A DNA stretch of 56,656 bases from Microbispora corallina. Lineage in GTDB: Bacteria; Actinomycetota; Actinomycetes; Streptosporangiales; Streptosporangiaceae. The stretch covers positions 1 to 56,656 of the forward strand of contig NZ_BOOC01000019.1 of the NCBI RefSeq assembly GCF_016863035.1. Direction: 5' to 3'. The notes beneath the pieces were generated by a model that saw nothing but the letters and a program-made list of their open reading frames with translations, was not told where the DNA came from and ran no database searches. This document shows, one piece after another, positions 19,570 through 31,018 of this stretch; positions within the stretch are counted from its first letter, which is position 1; each line of letters opens with the position of its first letter. Made by a program: the position numbers and the translations under genes.

Positions 19570-19601
19570 GAAGGTCCCGCCGGGACGCCGGCGGGACCTT
19601 C
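19570..19601 (-). terminator. Strong hairpin terminator after folE
   Basis: A perfect 14-bp stem (19570-19583 with 19588-19601) and a 4-nt loop begin 4 nt after the folE stop codon on the minus strand. There is no U tract. Confidence 0.75.
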
Positions 19602-19605
19602 GGGC

Positions 19606-20190
19606 TCAGCCGCGGAGGATGAGGGACATGGCCTCGGCGCGGGTCGCCTCGCTCGACCGGAAGTCGCCGCGGACGGCCGAGGTGATCGTCTTCGCGCCCG
19701 GCTTGCGCACGCCCCGCATCGTCATGCACATGTGCTCGGCCTCGATGACCACGATCACGCCACGCGGCTCCAGGACCCGCATGAGGCCGTCGGCGATCTG
19801 GGAGGTCATCCGCTCCTGCACCTGCGGGCGGCGGGCGTAGACGTCCACCAGCCTGGCCAGCTTGGACAGACCGGTGATCTGCCCCTTCTCGTTGGGCGTG
19901 TAGCCGATGTGGGCCACGCCGTGGAACGGCAGCAGGTGATGCTCGCAGGTCGACATCACCTCGATGTCCTTCACCAGCACCATCTCGTCGTGGTCGGCGT
20001 CGAACATCGTGGTGAGCGCGTCCTCGGGACGCTGGCCCAGCCCGGCGAACTGCTCCGCGAAGGCGCGGGCCACCCGCGCCGGGGTGTCCCGGAGCCCGTC
20101 GCGATCGGGGTCCTCCCCGATCGCGAACAGGAGCTCCCGGATGGCCTTTTCGATCCGCCCGTGGTCGAACCCGGGGTGCGGCTCGGCCAC
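19606..20190 (-). CDS. folE: GTP cyclohydrolase I
   Basis: FolE turns GTP into dihydroneopterin triphosphate. The 194-residue protein includes T-P-x-R-V-A (about residues 36-41) and the zinc/catalytic block [16 protein letters not shown] (about 80-95), G-L-S-K-L-A-R-L and Q-E-R-M-T-S-Q-I-A. The second zinc cysteine is in [12 protein letters not shown] 20188-20190 starts 2 nt after the ftsH stop, with GAGG 7 nt upstream, so it is coupled to ftsH. Confidence 0.95.
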   Translation of the reverse strand: MAEPHPGFDHGRIEKAIRELLFAIGEDPDRDGLRDTPARVARAFAEQFAGLGQRPEDALTTMFDADHDEMVLVKDIEVMSTCEHHLLPFHGVAHIGYTPNEKGQITGLSKLARLVDVYARRPQVQERMTSQIADGLMRVLEPRGVIVVIEAEHMCMTMRGVRKPGAKTITSAVRGDFRSSEATRAEAMSLILRG

Positions 20191-20192
20191 GG

Positions 20193-22199
<2,007 letters not shown>

Positions 22200-22466
22200 C
22201 CGTTGCGGAACCCCGGCGGGCCCGTCCCTTCCTGACCAAGGCCTACCCCGGGAAACCCCGGGGACGCGGCATCCCTTACCGCTCCTTCTGTCTACCCGTA
22301 GGTAACCGTGAGGCACCACACGGATATCCGAAGGTACACCCGGCGACCGCGTCGGGTAACTTCCCGGGCGTCTCCGGCTTTGCCCTTCCAACGTACGTCA
22401 GGCAATGCCGTGTTCCCGGACCTGGGAGCGAATAACGCACGATTGCCGGGTCACTTCGCTCAGGGC

Positions 22467-23024
22467 TTACTCCCCGCCGTACACGTGGGGAGCGAGGGTT
22501 CCGATGAACGGCAGGTTGCGGTACTGCTCGGCGTAATCGAGGCCGAACCCGATGACGAACTCGTTCGGGATGTCGAAACCGACGTACCGGACGTCGATCG
22601 GGACCTTCACGGCGTCGGGCTTGCGCAGAAGGGTGCAGATCTCCACGCTGGCCGGGTTGCGCGACTTCAGGTTGTTCATGAGCCACGACAGGGTCAGGCC
22701 CGAGTCGATGATGTCCTCCACGACGAGGACGTGCCGGCCCTCGATGTCGGTGTCGAGGTCCTTCAGGACCCGCACGACGCCGGACGACTTGGTGCCCGCG
22801 CCGTAGGACGACACGGCCATCCAGTCCATCTGGACCGGGACGTGCAACGCGCGGGCGAGATCGGCCATGACCATGACGGCGCCCTTGAGGACGCCCACGA
22901 TCAGGAGCTCCTCCCCCGCGTAGTCGGCGTCGATCTGGCCGGCGAGCTCCTTGATCTTCGCTTGGAGCTCTTCTTCCGGGATGAGGACGCTGGCGAGGTC
23001 CCTGCCCATGTCGGCGGCATCCAC
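22467..23024 (-). CDS. hpt: Hypoxanthine phosphoribosyltransferase
   Basis: A purine-salvage enzyme of 185 residues (from GTG 23024; ATG 23009 is an alternative). The PRPP-binding loop is [14 protein letters not shown] (about residues 98-111). [13 protein letters not shown] and the C-terminal [16 protein letters not shown] are typical of HPRT. It makes IMP or GMP from hypoxanthine or guanine. It follows tilS by 15 bp, the standard bacterial tilS-hpt-ftsH order. Confidence 0.95.
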   Translation of the reverse strand: MDAADMGRDLASVLIPEEELQAKIKELAGQIDADYAGEELLIVGVLKGAVMVMADLARALHVPVQMDWMAVSSYGAGTKSSGVVRVLKDLDTDIEGRHVLVVEDIIDSGLTLSWLMNNLKSRNPASVEICTLLRKPDAVKVPIDVRYVGFDIPNEFVIGFGLDYAEQYRNLPFIGTLAPHVYGGE

Positions 23025-23039
23025 CTGGGGTTTTCCTTA

Positions 23040-24023
23040 CTAGAGTGAGACGTTGTCGACGGCGAATATCAGGGTGCCACAGCGTCTGACCACGCTTACC
23101 CCCCCGGGGAGCCCTGCGGACTTCTGCCCGTGCCAGGCCGTGACCAGCCGCTCGGCCTCCTCGATGTGCACGGCGGCGAGCGCCGACGCCGGCGCCCCCG
23201 CCTCCACCGCCGCCCGCTGGATCACCCGGCGCCGCACCGCGCCCGGCACGGCCGCCAGGACGCTCACCGACAGCTCTCCGCCCGGGCCCCGCGCCCGGTC
23301 GTGGACCTCGCCGGCCCACTGGTCGAGGGCGTCCGCGTCGTCCCGGCACAGCCGCGCCGTACGGGCGAGGGCCTCGGGGACGCCGGGCCCCAGCGCGGCC
23401 GACAGCGCCGGGAGCAGGTCGCGCCTGACCCTGACCCTGCCGTACGCCGGGTCGTCGTTGTGGGGGTCGTCCCAGGGCTTCAGGCCGAGCGCCTCGCACG
23501 CCTCCCGGGTGCGCGAGCGGGTCAGGCCCAGCAGGGGACGCCGGTAGAGCCCGCTGACGTCCGCCATGCCCGACAGGGACCGGGTTCCGCTGCCCCTGGC
23601 CAGCCGCAGCAGCACGGTCTCCGCCTGGTCGTCGAGCGTGTGGCCGAGCAGGACGGCGGCCGCCCCGAGCCGTCCGGCGGCCGCGGACAGCGCGGCGTAG
23701 CGGGCGTCGCGGGCCGCGGCCTCGGGGCCGCCCGCGCGGCCCACGGCGACGGTGAGGGCCTCGGCGGGGTCCAGGCCCAGCGAGGGCGAGAGCCGTACGA
23801 GATCGGCGGCGCGCCCGGCCGAGCCCTCCTGGAGGCCGTGGTCCACGGTGAGCAGCCCGGCCCGCAGGCCGAGCCGGGGGGCGGAGAACCCCAGGGCCGC
23901 CGCGAGCGCGAGCGAGTCGGCGCCGCCGCTGCACGCCGCGAGCACGAGCGCCCCGGACGGCACGTCCGCGAGCGACAGCCGTACGGCGCGGCGGACGTCG
24001 GCGACGGCGGGATGCGGGCCCAT
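23040..24023 (-). CDS. tilS: tRNA(Ile)-lysidine synthetase
   Basis: TilS modifies C34 of the tRNA-Ile with CAU anticodon to lysidine, so that it reads AUA. The PP-loop [11 protein letters not shown] (about residues 29-39) binds [18 protein letters not shown] (about 126-140) and the R-x-x-x-R-R-x-L-L-P block are diagnostic. At 327 residues it is the short actinobacterial form. Start is ATG 24021-24023. Confidence 0.95.
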   Translation of the reverse strand: MGPHPAVADVRRAVRLSLADVPSGALVLAACSGGADSLALAAALGFSAPRLGLRAGLLTVDHGLQEGSAGRAADLVRLSPSLGLDPAEALTVAVGRAGGPEAAARDARYAALSAAAGRLGAAAVLLGHTLDDQAETVLLRLARGSGTRSLSGMADVSGLYRRPLLGLTRSRTREACEALGLKPWDDPHNDDPAYGRVRVRRDLLPALSAALGPGVPEALARTARLCRDDADALDQWAGEVHDRARGPGGELSVSVLAAVPGAVRRRVIQRAAVEAGAPASALAAVHIEEAERLVTAWHGQKSAGLPGGVSVVRRCGTLIFAVDNVSL

Positions 24024-24064
24024 GCAGCCATTGTGGCCGCCCCGGCCCGTGACGGGGACGTCGG

Positions 24065-25114
24065 TCAGGAGGCCGCGAGCACCCGGGACATCCAGAGGCG
24101 GGGCTCGGCGATCTCCTGCCGGTCGGGGAGGGTCTCGGGGGAGGTCCAGACGCGGTTGAACGACTCCATGCCCGCCTCGTCCACGACCGTGCGGACGAAC
24201 CGGGAGCCCTCGGCGTACTGCTTCATCTTGAGCTCGATGCCGAGCAGGCGCCGGACGAGCTGGTCGATCCGCGACCCGCCCTCGCGCCGGCGCTGGAACT
24301 TGGCCCGGATATCGGCGACCGACGGGACGACGGACGGCCCGACCGCGTCCATCACGTAGTCGCCGTGGCCCTCGACCAGCGTCATCACGGCGGTGACCCG
24401 GTCGAGGACGGCCTTCTGCTCGGGGGTCTGGATGGCCTCGATGAGGTTGCCCTCGCCGCCCTTGAAGGCGTCGGCGACCGCGTCGGAGGCGGCGCGCAGC
24501 CGCTCGAGGAGGGTCGTGAGGTCCATCTCGGAGGCGAGGAGGAACTCGGTCATCTGGCCGCGCACGTACTCCCGCAGCCAGGGGACCCCGGTGAACTGCA
24601 CCCGGTGGGTCTCCTCGTGCAGGCACACCCACAGCCGGAAGTCGCGGGGGTCGACGCCCAGCTCGCGCTCGGCGTGGACGATGTTGGGCGCGACCAGCGT
24701 CAGGCGGCCCGTGGGGGCGGCGCCGGACGGGTCGGGCGGCAGGAACAGCTCGTACTGTCCCAGCACCCGGGAGGCGAGGAAGGCGAGCACGGCGCCCACC
24801 TCGAGGCCGGTGATGCGGGAGCCCACGGCCCCGACGATCGCCGGCATGTTCGACATCTTGTCGGTCAGCGGTTCGAGCACGACCCGGAAGCCGTCCACGT
24901 TGGCCCGGATCCACCCCGGCCGGTCCACGACCGTCGCGGCCTCGGGCGGCGCCGAGTCGATCCGGGTGAACTCCCGCACGTGGCCCTCGGCGTCGCGGGA
25001 CAGCCGCCTCAGCTCGGCGACCGCCTGCCTGGCCTCCTCCCGGCTCACCTGAGGCCCGGGGCGCACGAGGCGGACACCGGTCGTCACGGCCAGATCCCAG
25101 TCGATCACCTGCAT
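24065..25114 (-). CDS. DUF2342 zinc-dependent metalloprotease-like protein
   Basis: The 349-residue protein has an H-E-E-T-H zincin motif (in [11 protein letters not shown], about residue 170). Around 65 residues later comes [10 protein letters not shown], which supplies the third ligand region of this family. The family is annotated as zinc-dependent metalloprotease or as an F420-biosynthesis-associated protein, but its substrate is unknown. ATG 25114 is used; GTG 25123 is three codons upstream. It sits in its conserved place between dacB and tilS. Confidence 0.85.
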   Translation of the reverse strand: MQVIDWDLAVTTGVRLVRPGPQVSREEARQAVAELRRLSRDAEGHVREFTRIDSAPPEAATVVDRPGWIRANVDGFRVVLEPLTDKMSNMPAIVGAVGSRITGLEVGAVLAFLASRVLGQYELFLPPDPSGAAPTGRLTLVAPNIVHAERELGVDPRDFRLWVCLHEETHRVQFTGVPWLREYVRGQMTEFLLASEMDLTTLLERLRAASDAVADAFKGGEGNLIEAIQTPEQKAVLDRVTAVMTLVEGHGDYVMDAVGPSVVPSVADIRAKFQRRREGGSRIDQLVRRLLGIELKMKQYAEGSRFVRTVVDEAGMESFNRVWTSPETLPDRQEIAEPRLWMSRVLAAS

Positions 25115-25299
25115 ACCCACCACCGTACGTTCTCGTCGGTCGCGCCGCGCGAGCCGTGTTGCGAGGGGCGCGGCCGTGTCTGGACTGAGGAGTGAGGAAG
25201 CGAGGAACGGGCTTCCGGAAAGACGAGGGCCACGTTCATCGCGGCCCTCGTCGCTCCGCGCGGCCGCGGAGCGACCCCGGGCCCGTGCGAGCGCACCGG

Positions 25300-26679
25300 T
25301 CAGCTCTGGGAGACGATCGTGGCCATGGTGTCCAGCGCGGTCACCGCCCCCTGCGCGTCGGCCACCTCGTCGGCCATGAACGCGAAGGTCAGGAGCCGTC
25401 CGTCGGTCGTGTACGCGATGCCCGCCAGGGTGTTCACCCCCGTCAGCGTGCCCGTCTTGGCGCGGACCAATCCGGCCCCGGCCTGTGTTCCCCCCTTGCC
25501 GTAGCGGCCGTGCAGGGTTCCGGTGAAGCCGGCGACCGGCAGACCGCTGATCAGCGAGTGGAGGGCGGGGTGCGCGGGGGAGGCGGCCGCGGCCAGCAGG
25601 CGGGCGAGCGCGGCCGGGGTGATGCGGTTCCTGGTCGACAGGCCGCTGCCGTCGTTGACCTCGATGCCCTGGTCGACGCCGAGCCGGCCCAGCACCCGGT
25701 GGACGGCGTCCACCTCGCCGAGGAACGTGTGGGGCAGGCCCTCCTTGATCGCCACCTGGCGCGAGAGGGCCTCGGCGAGGTCGTTGTCGCTGAGCGTGAG
25801 CATGCGTTCGACCAGCGCGTAGACGGGCGGGGACTCCACCCGGGCCACCTCGGCCGCCCCGGCGGGCGCCCTGCCCTCGTCGACGCTCTTGCCCACCTTC
25901 AGGCCGTTCCTCCTCAGCAGCCCGGCGAAGGCGTCCGCGGTCGCCCGCGGCGGGTCGGCGAAGCGGCCGCCGGTCGGCGCACGCCCCTCGTCCATGGTCA
26001 GGGCCGTCACCGGGGCCACCGTCCCCTCGGGGACGTAGTTGGGCTTCCAGCCGGGTCCGGTCGTCGGGCCGCCGAACAGCGAGGCGTCGTACGAAAGGTC
26101 GACCGAGGTGATCCCGGACGCCTTGAGGGCCTTGGCCGTGCGGTAGGCGAGCTGGGCCAGGGACGCCGGCCGAGGGTAGACGTCGTCGTCCCGGTCGGCC
26201 TTCGGCCCGGCCAGGGTGGGGTCGCCTCCCCCGACGAGGACGATCGAGCCGGGCTTGGCGCCCTTCACGACCGTGGTGGCCAGCTTCGCGTCGGGGCCCG
26301 CGGAGGACAGCACGCTCACCGCGGTGACGATCTTGGTGGTGGAGGCGGGCGTGACGGGCCGCGACGATCGGCCGTCGAAGAGGGTGGCGCCGGTCCGCGC
26401 GTCGAGCACGACCCCGGCGACGCTCCTGCCCAGCGCGGGGTCCCCCATCGCGCCGCCGAGGCGGCTCGTCAAAGTACCCTTGGCGGGGACAGCCCCGTCC
26501 CCCGCCGCGGCCAGAACAGGACCCGCGGTCACCAGGGGGGTCGGGGCCGGTTCCGGAGACGCGATCGGGTCCGGCGTCCTCGCGGCGTCATGCGTGATCA
26601 CATAGCTGCCCGCGAGGACGACGAAGATCTGCAGCAGGGCGAGGGTGGCGACCACCACCCACCGCTCACGTCGCACCAC
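25300..26679 (-). CDS. dacB: D-alanyl-D-alanine carboxypeptidase/endopeptidase (PBP4 type)
   Basis: A 459-residue class C penicillin-binding protein exported by an N-terminal hydrophobic segment (about residues 7-28), with a Pro/Ala linker. Active-site motifs are S-T-T-K (about 112-115), S-D-N (near 288) and K-T-G in R-A-K-T-G-T-L (about 410-416). It trims or cleaves D-Ala-containing peptidoglycan cross-links outside the membrane. GTG 26679 is preceded by GAGGG. It is divergent from ppa across an 86-bp promoter region. Confidence 0.95.
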   Translation of the reverse strand: MVRRERWVVVATLALLQIFVVLAGSYVITHDAARTPDPIASPEPAPTPLVTAGPVLAAAGDGAVPAKGTLTSRLGGAMGDPALGRSVAGVVLDARTGATLFDGRSSRPVTPASTTKIVTAVSVLSSAGPDAKLATTVVKGAKPGSIVLVGGGDPTLAGPKADRDDDVYPRPASLAQLAYRTAKALKASGITSVDLSYDASLFGGPTTGPGWKPNYVPEGTVAPVTALTMDEGRAPTGGRFADPPRATADAFAGLLRRNGLKVGKSVDEGRAPAGAAEVARVESPPVYALVERMLTLSDNDLAEALSRQVAIKEGLPHTFLGEVDAVHRVLGRLGVDQGIEVNDGSGLSTRNRITPAALARLLAAAASPAHPALHSLISGLPVAGFTGTLHGRYGKGGTQAGAGLVRAKTGTLTGVNTLAGIAYTTDGRLLTFAFMADEVADAQGAVTALDTMATIVSQS

Positions 26680-26765
26680 GTCACCCTCATTTCGCGCCGA
26701 CCGGAATCACGCTTACGAGACATTAACGCCAGCCCGGGAAACCGGGGGCTCGAGCGGAGGAACCA

Positions 26766-27275
26766 GTGGAGTTCGACGTTGTCGTTGAGATTCCCAAGGG
26801 ACAACGGAACAAGTACGAAGTCGACCACAAGACCGGCCGCATCCGACTGGACCGTCTGCTCTTCACCTCGACCCAATACCCCGCCGACTACGGCTTCATC
26901 GAGGACACCCTCGGTGAGGACGGAGACCCTCTCGACGCCCTCGTGCTGCTCCAGGAGCCGACCTTCCCCGGGTGCCTGATCAAGTGCCGGGCCGTCGGGA
27001 TGTTCCGGATGACCGACGAGAAGGGCGGCGACGACAAGGTGCTGTGCGTCCCCGCGACCGACCCCCGCATGGAGCACATCCGGGACATCCACCACGTCGC
27101 CGAGTTCGACCGGCTGGAGATCCAGCACTTCTTCGAGGTCTACAAGGACCTGGAGCCCGGCAAGTCGGTCGAGGGCGCGAACTGGGTGGGCCGCACCGAG
27201 GCCGAGGCCGAGATCCTGGCGTCGATCAAGCGGTTCGAGGAGACCGAGGAGACCGAGGAGGGGAAGGAACACTGA
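26766..27275 (+). CDS. ppa: Inorganic pyrophosphatase
   Basis: A 169-residue soluble family I pyrophosphatase. It carries the core D-Y-G-F-I-E-D-T (about residues 40-47), the metal-binding [10 protein letters not shown] (about 52-61), and the later [11 protein letters not shown]. The last 15 residues form a very acidic E-E-T-E-E tail. It hydrolyses pyrophosphate released by biosynthesis. GTG 26766 is preceded by CGGAGGAACCA. Confidence 0.97.
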   Translation: MEFDVVVEIPKGQRNKYEVDHKTGRIRLDRLLFTSTQYPADYGFIEDTLGEDGDPLDALVLLQEPTFPGCLIKCRAVGMFRMTDEKGGDDKVLCVPATDPRMEHIRDIHHVAEFDRLEIQHFFEVYKDLEPGKSVEGANWVGRTEAEAEILASIKRFEETEETEEGKEH

Positions 27276-27360
27276 GCCGGGGAACGTTCCGCGGATCCCG
27301 CCGCGAGGAGCCGCCGTACGGGCGGCCGGAGCGGGTGGCCGGTCCACGGGACGACCACTC

Positions 27361-28548
27361 CTAGCCCGGCCGGGTGGCGCCGATGAGGTCGCGGCGCCAG
27401 ATGGGCGCGATGCGCACCACGTCCCCCGTCTGGGGGGCGTGGACCATCAGCCCTCTGCCGATGTAGATGCCCACGTGGTGGATCGTGCCGGGGTTGCGGC
27501 TCACGCGGCCGTAGAAGACGAGGTCACCGGTGCGGAGACTCTTGATCGGGACGTGTCTGCCGGCGTTCCACTGGGTGCCCGTCCAGTGGTCGAGCGGCAC
27601 CCCCGCCCGCTGCCAGGCCCGCATCGTGAGGCCCGAGCAGTCGAATCCCGAGGGGCCGGCCGCGGCCCAGACGTACGGCTTGCCGAGCTGTTTCAGGGCC
27701 CATTGGGCCGCCGTGCCGCCCCGTCCAGCCTCGGCCCTCCCGGCCCACGACGGCACCACCACGCCTTTTCGCCGGGCCACCGACCGGACGCGGGTCGTCC
27801 GCTCCTTGCGCACCCTCGACCGGTGTTGCTCGTCTCTGACCTGTTTCAGCCGGTCGACCTGGGAGCGGGCCGCGTCGAGCCGCCGGGAGATCTCCTCCTT
27901 CTGCTGCTCGATCTCGCGGGTCCGCCCGGTCTGATCCTGTACGGCCTGCTCCGCGGCCTCCTTCGCCAGCCGGACCTGCTCAGCGCTGTTCACCTGTTCG
28001 TCGTAGGCCCGTTCGGCCTGGGTCCTGAGGATCGCGTACACCCGCTGCGCGTCGCGCAGTCGCTGGAGTCTCGCCTCCTGCTCGTCGCCCAGTTGCGCGA
28101 GCACGCTGGCTCTTCGCAGGAACCCGCCGAGGTCGCCCCATCCCGCGATCAGCGCGGCGCTCGACGGGTCGACGCCCAGCCCGCCGTAGCTCTGCGCCGC
28201 ATCGGTCGCGACCGAGTCCCGCAGCTGGTCGTACTGCTCGCCCGCCTGCCGCAGACGGAGCTCGGCCTGGTCGTAGCTCTGCTTCGCCGCCGCCAGCCGC
28301 ACCAGCTCGCCGTTGTACGCCTCGACCAGCCGCTCGGCCTCCGCCGCCAGGTCCTCCTGGCGGGCCTGGGCCGTCGCCAGGTCGGCCTCCGCTCTGCCCA
28401 GCTCGTGGGCGCGGTCGTCCGCCTGCTGCCGTGCCTTCGCGACCTCACTCGCGGAAGGCCCCCGATCGGCCCCGGCGGGAGGGCAGAGGGTCAGGACGAG
28501 ACCCGACCCGAGCCCCACGACCAGGCCCGATGCTTTGAGGAGTGGCAT
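27361..28548 (-). CDS. Secreted NlpC/P60 endopeptidase with coiled coil (second copy)
   Basis: A 395-residue relative of the protein at 1486. It has a signal peptide ending near P-P-A-G-A-D (about residue 28), a long Gln/Ala/Arg-rich coiled coil (about 35-240), a basic linker and an NlpC/P60 domain. The catalytic cysteine is C304 in G-F-D-C-S-G-L; histidines are in T-I-H-H-V-G-I-Y and M-V-H-A-P. The ribosome-binding site GGAAGGGG precedes ATG 28546-28548. Unlike the first copy no riboswitch is visible upstream, so the two paralogues appear differently regulated. It converges on ppa across 85 bp. Confidence 0.88.
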   Translation of the reverse strand: MPLLKASGLVVGLGSGLVLTLCPPAGADRGPSASEVAKARQQADDRAHELGRAEADLATAQARQEDLAAEAERLVEAYNGELVRLAAAKQSYDQAELRLRQAGEQYDQLRDSVATDAAQSYGGLGVDPSSAALIAGWGDLGGFLRRASVLAQLGDEQEARLQRLRDAQRVYAILRTQAERAYDEQVNSAEQVRLAKEAAEQAVQDQTGRTREIEQQKEEISRRLDAARSQVDRLKQVRDEQHRSRVRKERTTRVRSVARRKGVVVPSWAGRAEAGRGGTAAQWALKQLGKPYVWAAAGPSGFDCSGLTMRAWQRAGVPLDHWTGTQWNAGRHVPIKSLRTGDLVFYGRVSRNPGTIHHVGIYIGRGLMVHAPQTGDVVRIAPIWRRDLIGATRPG

Positions 28549-28711
28549 TCCTACCCCTTCCTTGCTCCACTCCCCTCACTTCCCGGCCGCTACTCTCCGT
28601 ACACATCTAAGACGCGGACAGTAATCGGCATATGCAGTAGATCGCCCAGGTAGGACGCGCTTTTCTGGTCCGCCCGGGAGGCCCGGGTCGGTCACGTTCT
28701 GTAACCGCGGC

Positions 28712-28727
28712 CGACCGCGATCGGTCG
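28712..28727 (-). terminator. Hairpin after the sigma-factor fusion gene
   Basis: CGACCG (28712-28717) and CGGTCG (28722-28727) form a compact stem with a 4-nt loop within the 248-bp gap between the sigma fusion gene and the NlpC/P60 gene. Confidence 0.35.
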
Positions 28728-28796
28728 CGATCCCGGAGGGCCGGGCGTCACCCCGGGGAAGCCGGTGACGACGTACCCTCCCCGCCGCCTCGCCGG

Positions 28797-30881
28797 TCAG
28801 CGAGGCGGCGTGAAGCGGCGGTGGCGGCGCCCGGACGCCTGCTGGGTCGGCCGTGCGGGCGGGGTCGCGGCGCCGCCGCCGGGCGTCCCGCCTCCGCCGC
28901 CTCCCGTCCCGTCGCCGCCGTCCCGAGAGCCGGAGCCGTCCCGAGAGCCGGAGCCGTCCCGAGAGCCGGAGCCGTCCCGGGACCCCGAACCACCGGACGA
29001 ACCCGAGGCACCCGAGCCGGAGTCGCCGGAGCCATCGGATGCGCCGGAGCCATTGTGGGAGCCGGTGCCGCTGCCGGAGCCGTCGCGGGAGCCGTCGCGG
29101 GAGCCGTCGCGGGAGCCGTCGCCGGTGCGGTCGCGCCGATCACCGCCGGACCGGCCGCGGCCGCCGTCGTCGGAACCACGTGAGGAACCCCCGGACGAAC
29201 CCCCGGACGAACCCCCGGACGAACCCCCGGACGAACCCCCGGGCGAACGACCCGACGAGCCGACGAACGAGCCTCTGGGCGGGCCGCCGCGGCGGTCGCC
29301 GCCCCGGCCGTCCCGCCGGTCGCCCGGGTCGCGCGGCGCCTCCTGAGAGGGGTTCGCCGACGGCGTGGTCGCGGGACTCGTGGTGGGCGTCTGCGTGGGA
29401 GACCCGCCCGGTGTCTCGGGGCAGTCGTGTCCGGAGCCCGGATGGTGCTGGTGGTCGCGGCCCGGCCCTTCCCCGCCCCGCCGCCAGGGCCGCGGGTTGC
29501 GTTCGTGCCAGTGGGCGGGCGGCGGACCGCCCTCGGGGCCGGAGTCCGTCGGGCTCGCGGTGGGGGTGGGCCCGCCGGTGGGGTCGACCGTGGACGCGGT
29601 GGGGGACGGCGTGGGCGACGGACCGGACGGCCCGCCGGGCGCCGGGCTCGACGGCACGCCCGTGGGGGGCCGGGGCGGCGGCGGGGGGACGGTCGGCCGG
29701 TGCGTCGGCGAGGGCTGGGGCATCGGATGCGGCAGCGGCTGGGGCCCGGCGGGCATGACCGGGACGACCGGCTCCACCAGGTCGCGGGAGAGCGGAGGAA
29801 GCGGCGACCGGACGACGCTCGGCAGGGCCGTGGCCGGCGTGTCCTCCGGTGTCCCCGAACCGGACGTCGAAGGGGCAGGGATCGTGCCGGCGGGCGCCGG
29901 ACGCCGCGCCCCGATGTCGGCCGCCCACTCCTTCGGCGTATCGGCGAACTGGGCGAACACCAGCGCGATCGCCGCCACCGCGGCGACGGTGGCCACGGCT
30001 CCGGCCAGCGCCTGCGCCAGCCGGCCCTCCCGGCGCGTCCCCACGACGGGGAAGCCGGAGGGGTCGAGCCTGCCCACCCGCCGCGCGACGTACCGCCGGT
30101 ACGGCACGAGCTCAGGATCGATGAACGAGCTGAGCACCCGCACGCGCAGCGTGTCCGGGAGGGAGACCAGGGGCAGCAGTCCGAAGACCTTGGCCGGGGA
30201 GATCTGCCGCAGGCGATGGCGCGAGCAGGTCTCGCACCGGGACAGGTGCCTGACGAGGTGGGCGCGCGTCTCGGAGGTCAGCTCACCGGTGGAGCCGGCG
30301 AGCAGCGCGCCGGCCCGCTCGCAGTCGCGGGAGGACCTGCGGGCGAGGACCTCGGCGGTGACGGCGTCGCGCAGGCGGTCGGTCGCCGCGTCCAGCAGGG
30401 CCTCGGCGTGGCGCTGGCCCCCGCCGAACACGGCGGCCAGGTCGGCCGGCGACATGCCGTGCCGCGCGGTCAGCTCGAGGATCTCGCGGTCGCGGTACGA
30501 CAGGCTCCCCACCGCGCTCGCGGCGACCAGCCGCAGGTCGGCGTCGGCCCCGTCCGCCGCGGGGCTCGCGAACGGCATGGTGGCGGGGGCGGGAGAGGGA
30601 AGGGACCGCGTCCGCTCCTCCTCGCCGGGGGTGTGCCGGCGCATGCACTCGCCTCGCGCGAGGGCGTACAGCCAGGGCCGGAACGCGGCGGGGACGCTCA
30701 GCGAGCCGACGAGGGCCTCCGCCGCGATCAGCGTGTCGCGCAGCGCGACCTGAGCGCCGTCGGGACCGGACAGCAGCGATCGGCAGTAGCGGTAGATGTT
30801 CTCGGCATAAGTGTCATAAAGGGCGGCCAGAGCTCCCGGATCGCGAGCACGCAATGCCTCGACCAGGACGCCATCATTCAT
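28797..30881 (-). CDS. ECF-type sigma factor fused to a membrane anchor and repetitive exported tail
   Basis: The 694-residue protein combines parts normally split between a sigma factor and its anti-sigma factor. Residues 1-75 resemble sigma region 2 (A-L-Y-D-T-Y-A-E-N-I-Y-R-Y-C). Residues about 120-175 resemble region 4 (L-S-Y-R-D-R-E-I-L-E-L-T). A putative zinc-binding anti-sigma-like motif H-L-x(2)-H-L-S-R-C-E-T-C lies near 215. One transmembrane helix spans about 288-312. The C-terminal 380 residues are Pro/Thr/Ser-rich, then Gly/Ser/Arg/Asp repeats (G-S-R-D-G-S, G-G-S-S), and would lie outside the membrane. The region-2 match is weak, so promoter recognition is not assured. No ribosome-binding site is seen before ATG 30881. 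Confidence 0.7.
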   Translation of the reverse strand: MNDGVLVEALRARDPGALAALYDTYAENIYRYCRSLLSGPDGAQVALRDTLIAAEALVGSLSVPAAFRPWLYALARGECMRRHTPGEEERTRSLPSPAPATMPFASPAADGADADLRLVAASAVGSLSYRDREILELTARHGMSPADLAAVFGGGQRHAEALLDAATDRLRDAVTAEVLARRSSRDCERAGALLAGSTGELTSETRAHLVRHLSRCETCSRHRLRQISPAKVFGLLPLVSLPDTLRVRVLSSFIDPELVPYRRYVARRVGRLDPSGFPVVGTRREGRLAQALAGAVATVAAVAAIALVFAQFADTPKEWAADIGARRPAPAGTIPAPSTSGSGTPEDTPATALPSVVRSPLPPLSRDLVEPVVPVMPAGPQPLPHPMPQPSPTHRPTVPPPPPRPPTGVPSSPAPGGPSGPSPTPSPTASTVDPTGGPTPTASPTDSGPEGGPPPAHWHERNPRPWRRGGEGPGRDHQHHPGSGHDCPETPGGSPTQTPTTSPATTPSANPSQEAPRDPGDRRDGRGGDRRGGPPRGSFVGSSGRSPGGSSGGSSGGSSGGSSGGSSRGSDDGGRGRSGGDRRDRTGDGSRDGSRDGSRDGSGSGTGSHNGSGASDGSGDSGSGASGSSGGSGSRDGSGSRDGSGSRDGSGSRDGGDGTGGGGGGTPGGGAATPPARPTQQASGRRHRRFTPPR
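28923..29246. repeat. Three tandem-repeat arrays inside the sigma-fusion gene
   Basis: Within the coding sequence there are about three 18-bp units (CCGAGAGCCGGAGCCGTC) at 28923-28979, four 12-bp units (GAGCCGTCGCGG) at about 29077-29121, and five 12-bp units (GAACCCCCGGAC) at about 29185-29244. All are multiples of 3, so copy-number change keeps the frame. Confidence 0.85.
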
Positions 30882-30884
30882 ATA

Positions 30885-30904
30885 ACTGAGCGTAAAGGCT
30901 CAGT
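30885..30904. promoter_or_regulatory. Inverted repeat touching the sigma-fusion start
   Basis: ACTGAGC (30885-30891) and GCTCAGT (30898-30904) flank a 6-bp centre that begins 4 bp before the ATG. On the coding strand a TACGCT -10-like box lies about 7 nt before the ATG, inside the repeat. The arrangement suits a leaderless promoter covered by an operator. Confidence 0.5.
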
Positions 30905-31018
30905 AACTGCCCGCTCTACCGATTCTCGCGAAGTCGCGTGACTACATCGACAGCATTTACGTTTTGCCGCTTTGATGGAAAATCCAGAGAATTAGCCCGG
31001 CGAAAGGGATTTTTCCGA

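Noticed and set aside
29041..29260. Short tandem repeats resembling a CRISPR array
   Set aside because: Units are 12-18 bp, contiguous, without spacers, and lie in a coding frame; no cas genes are present.
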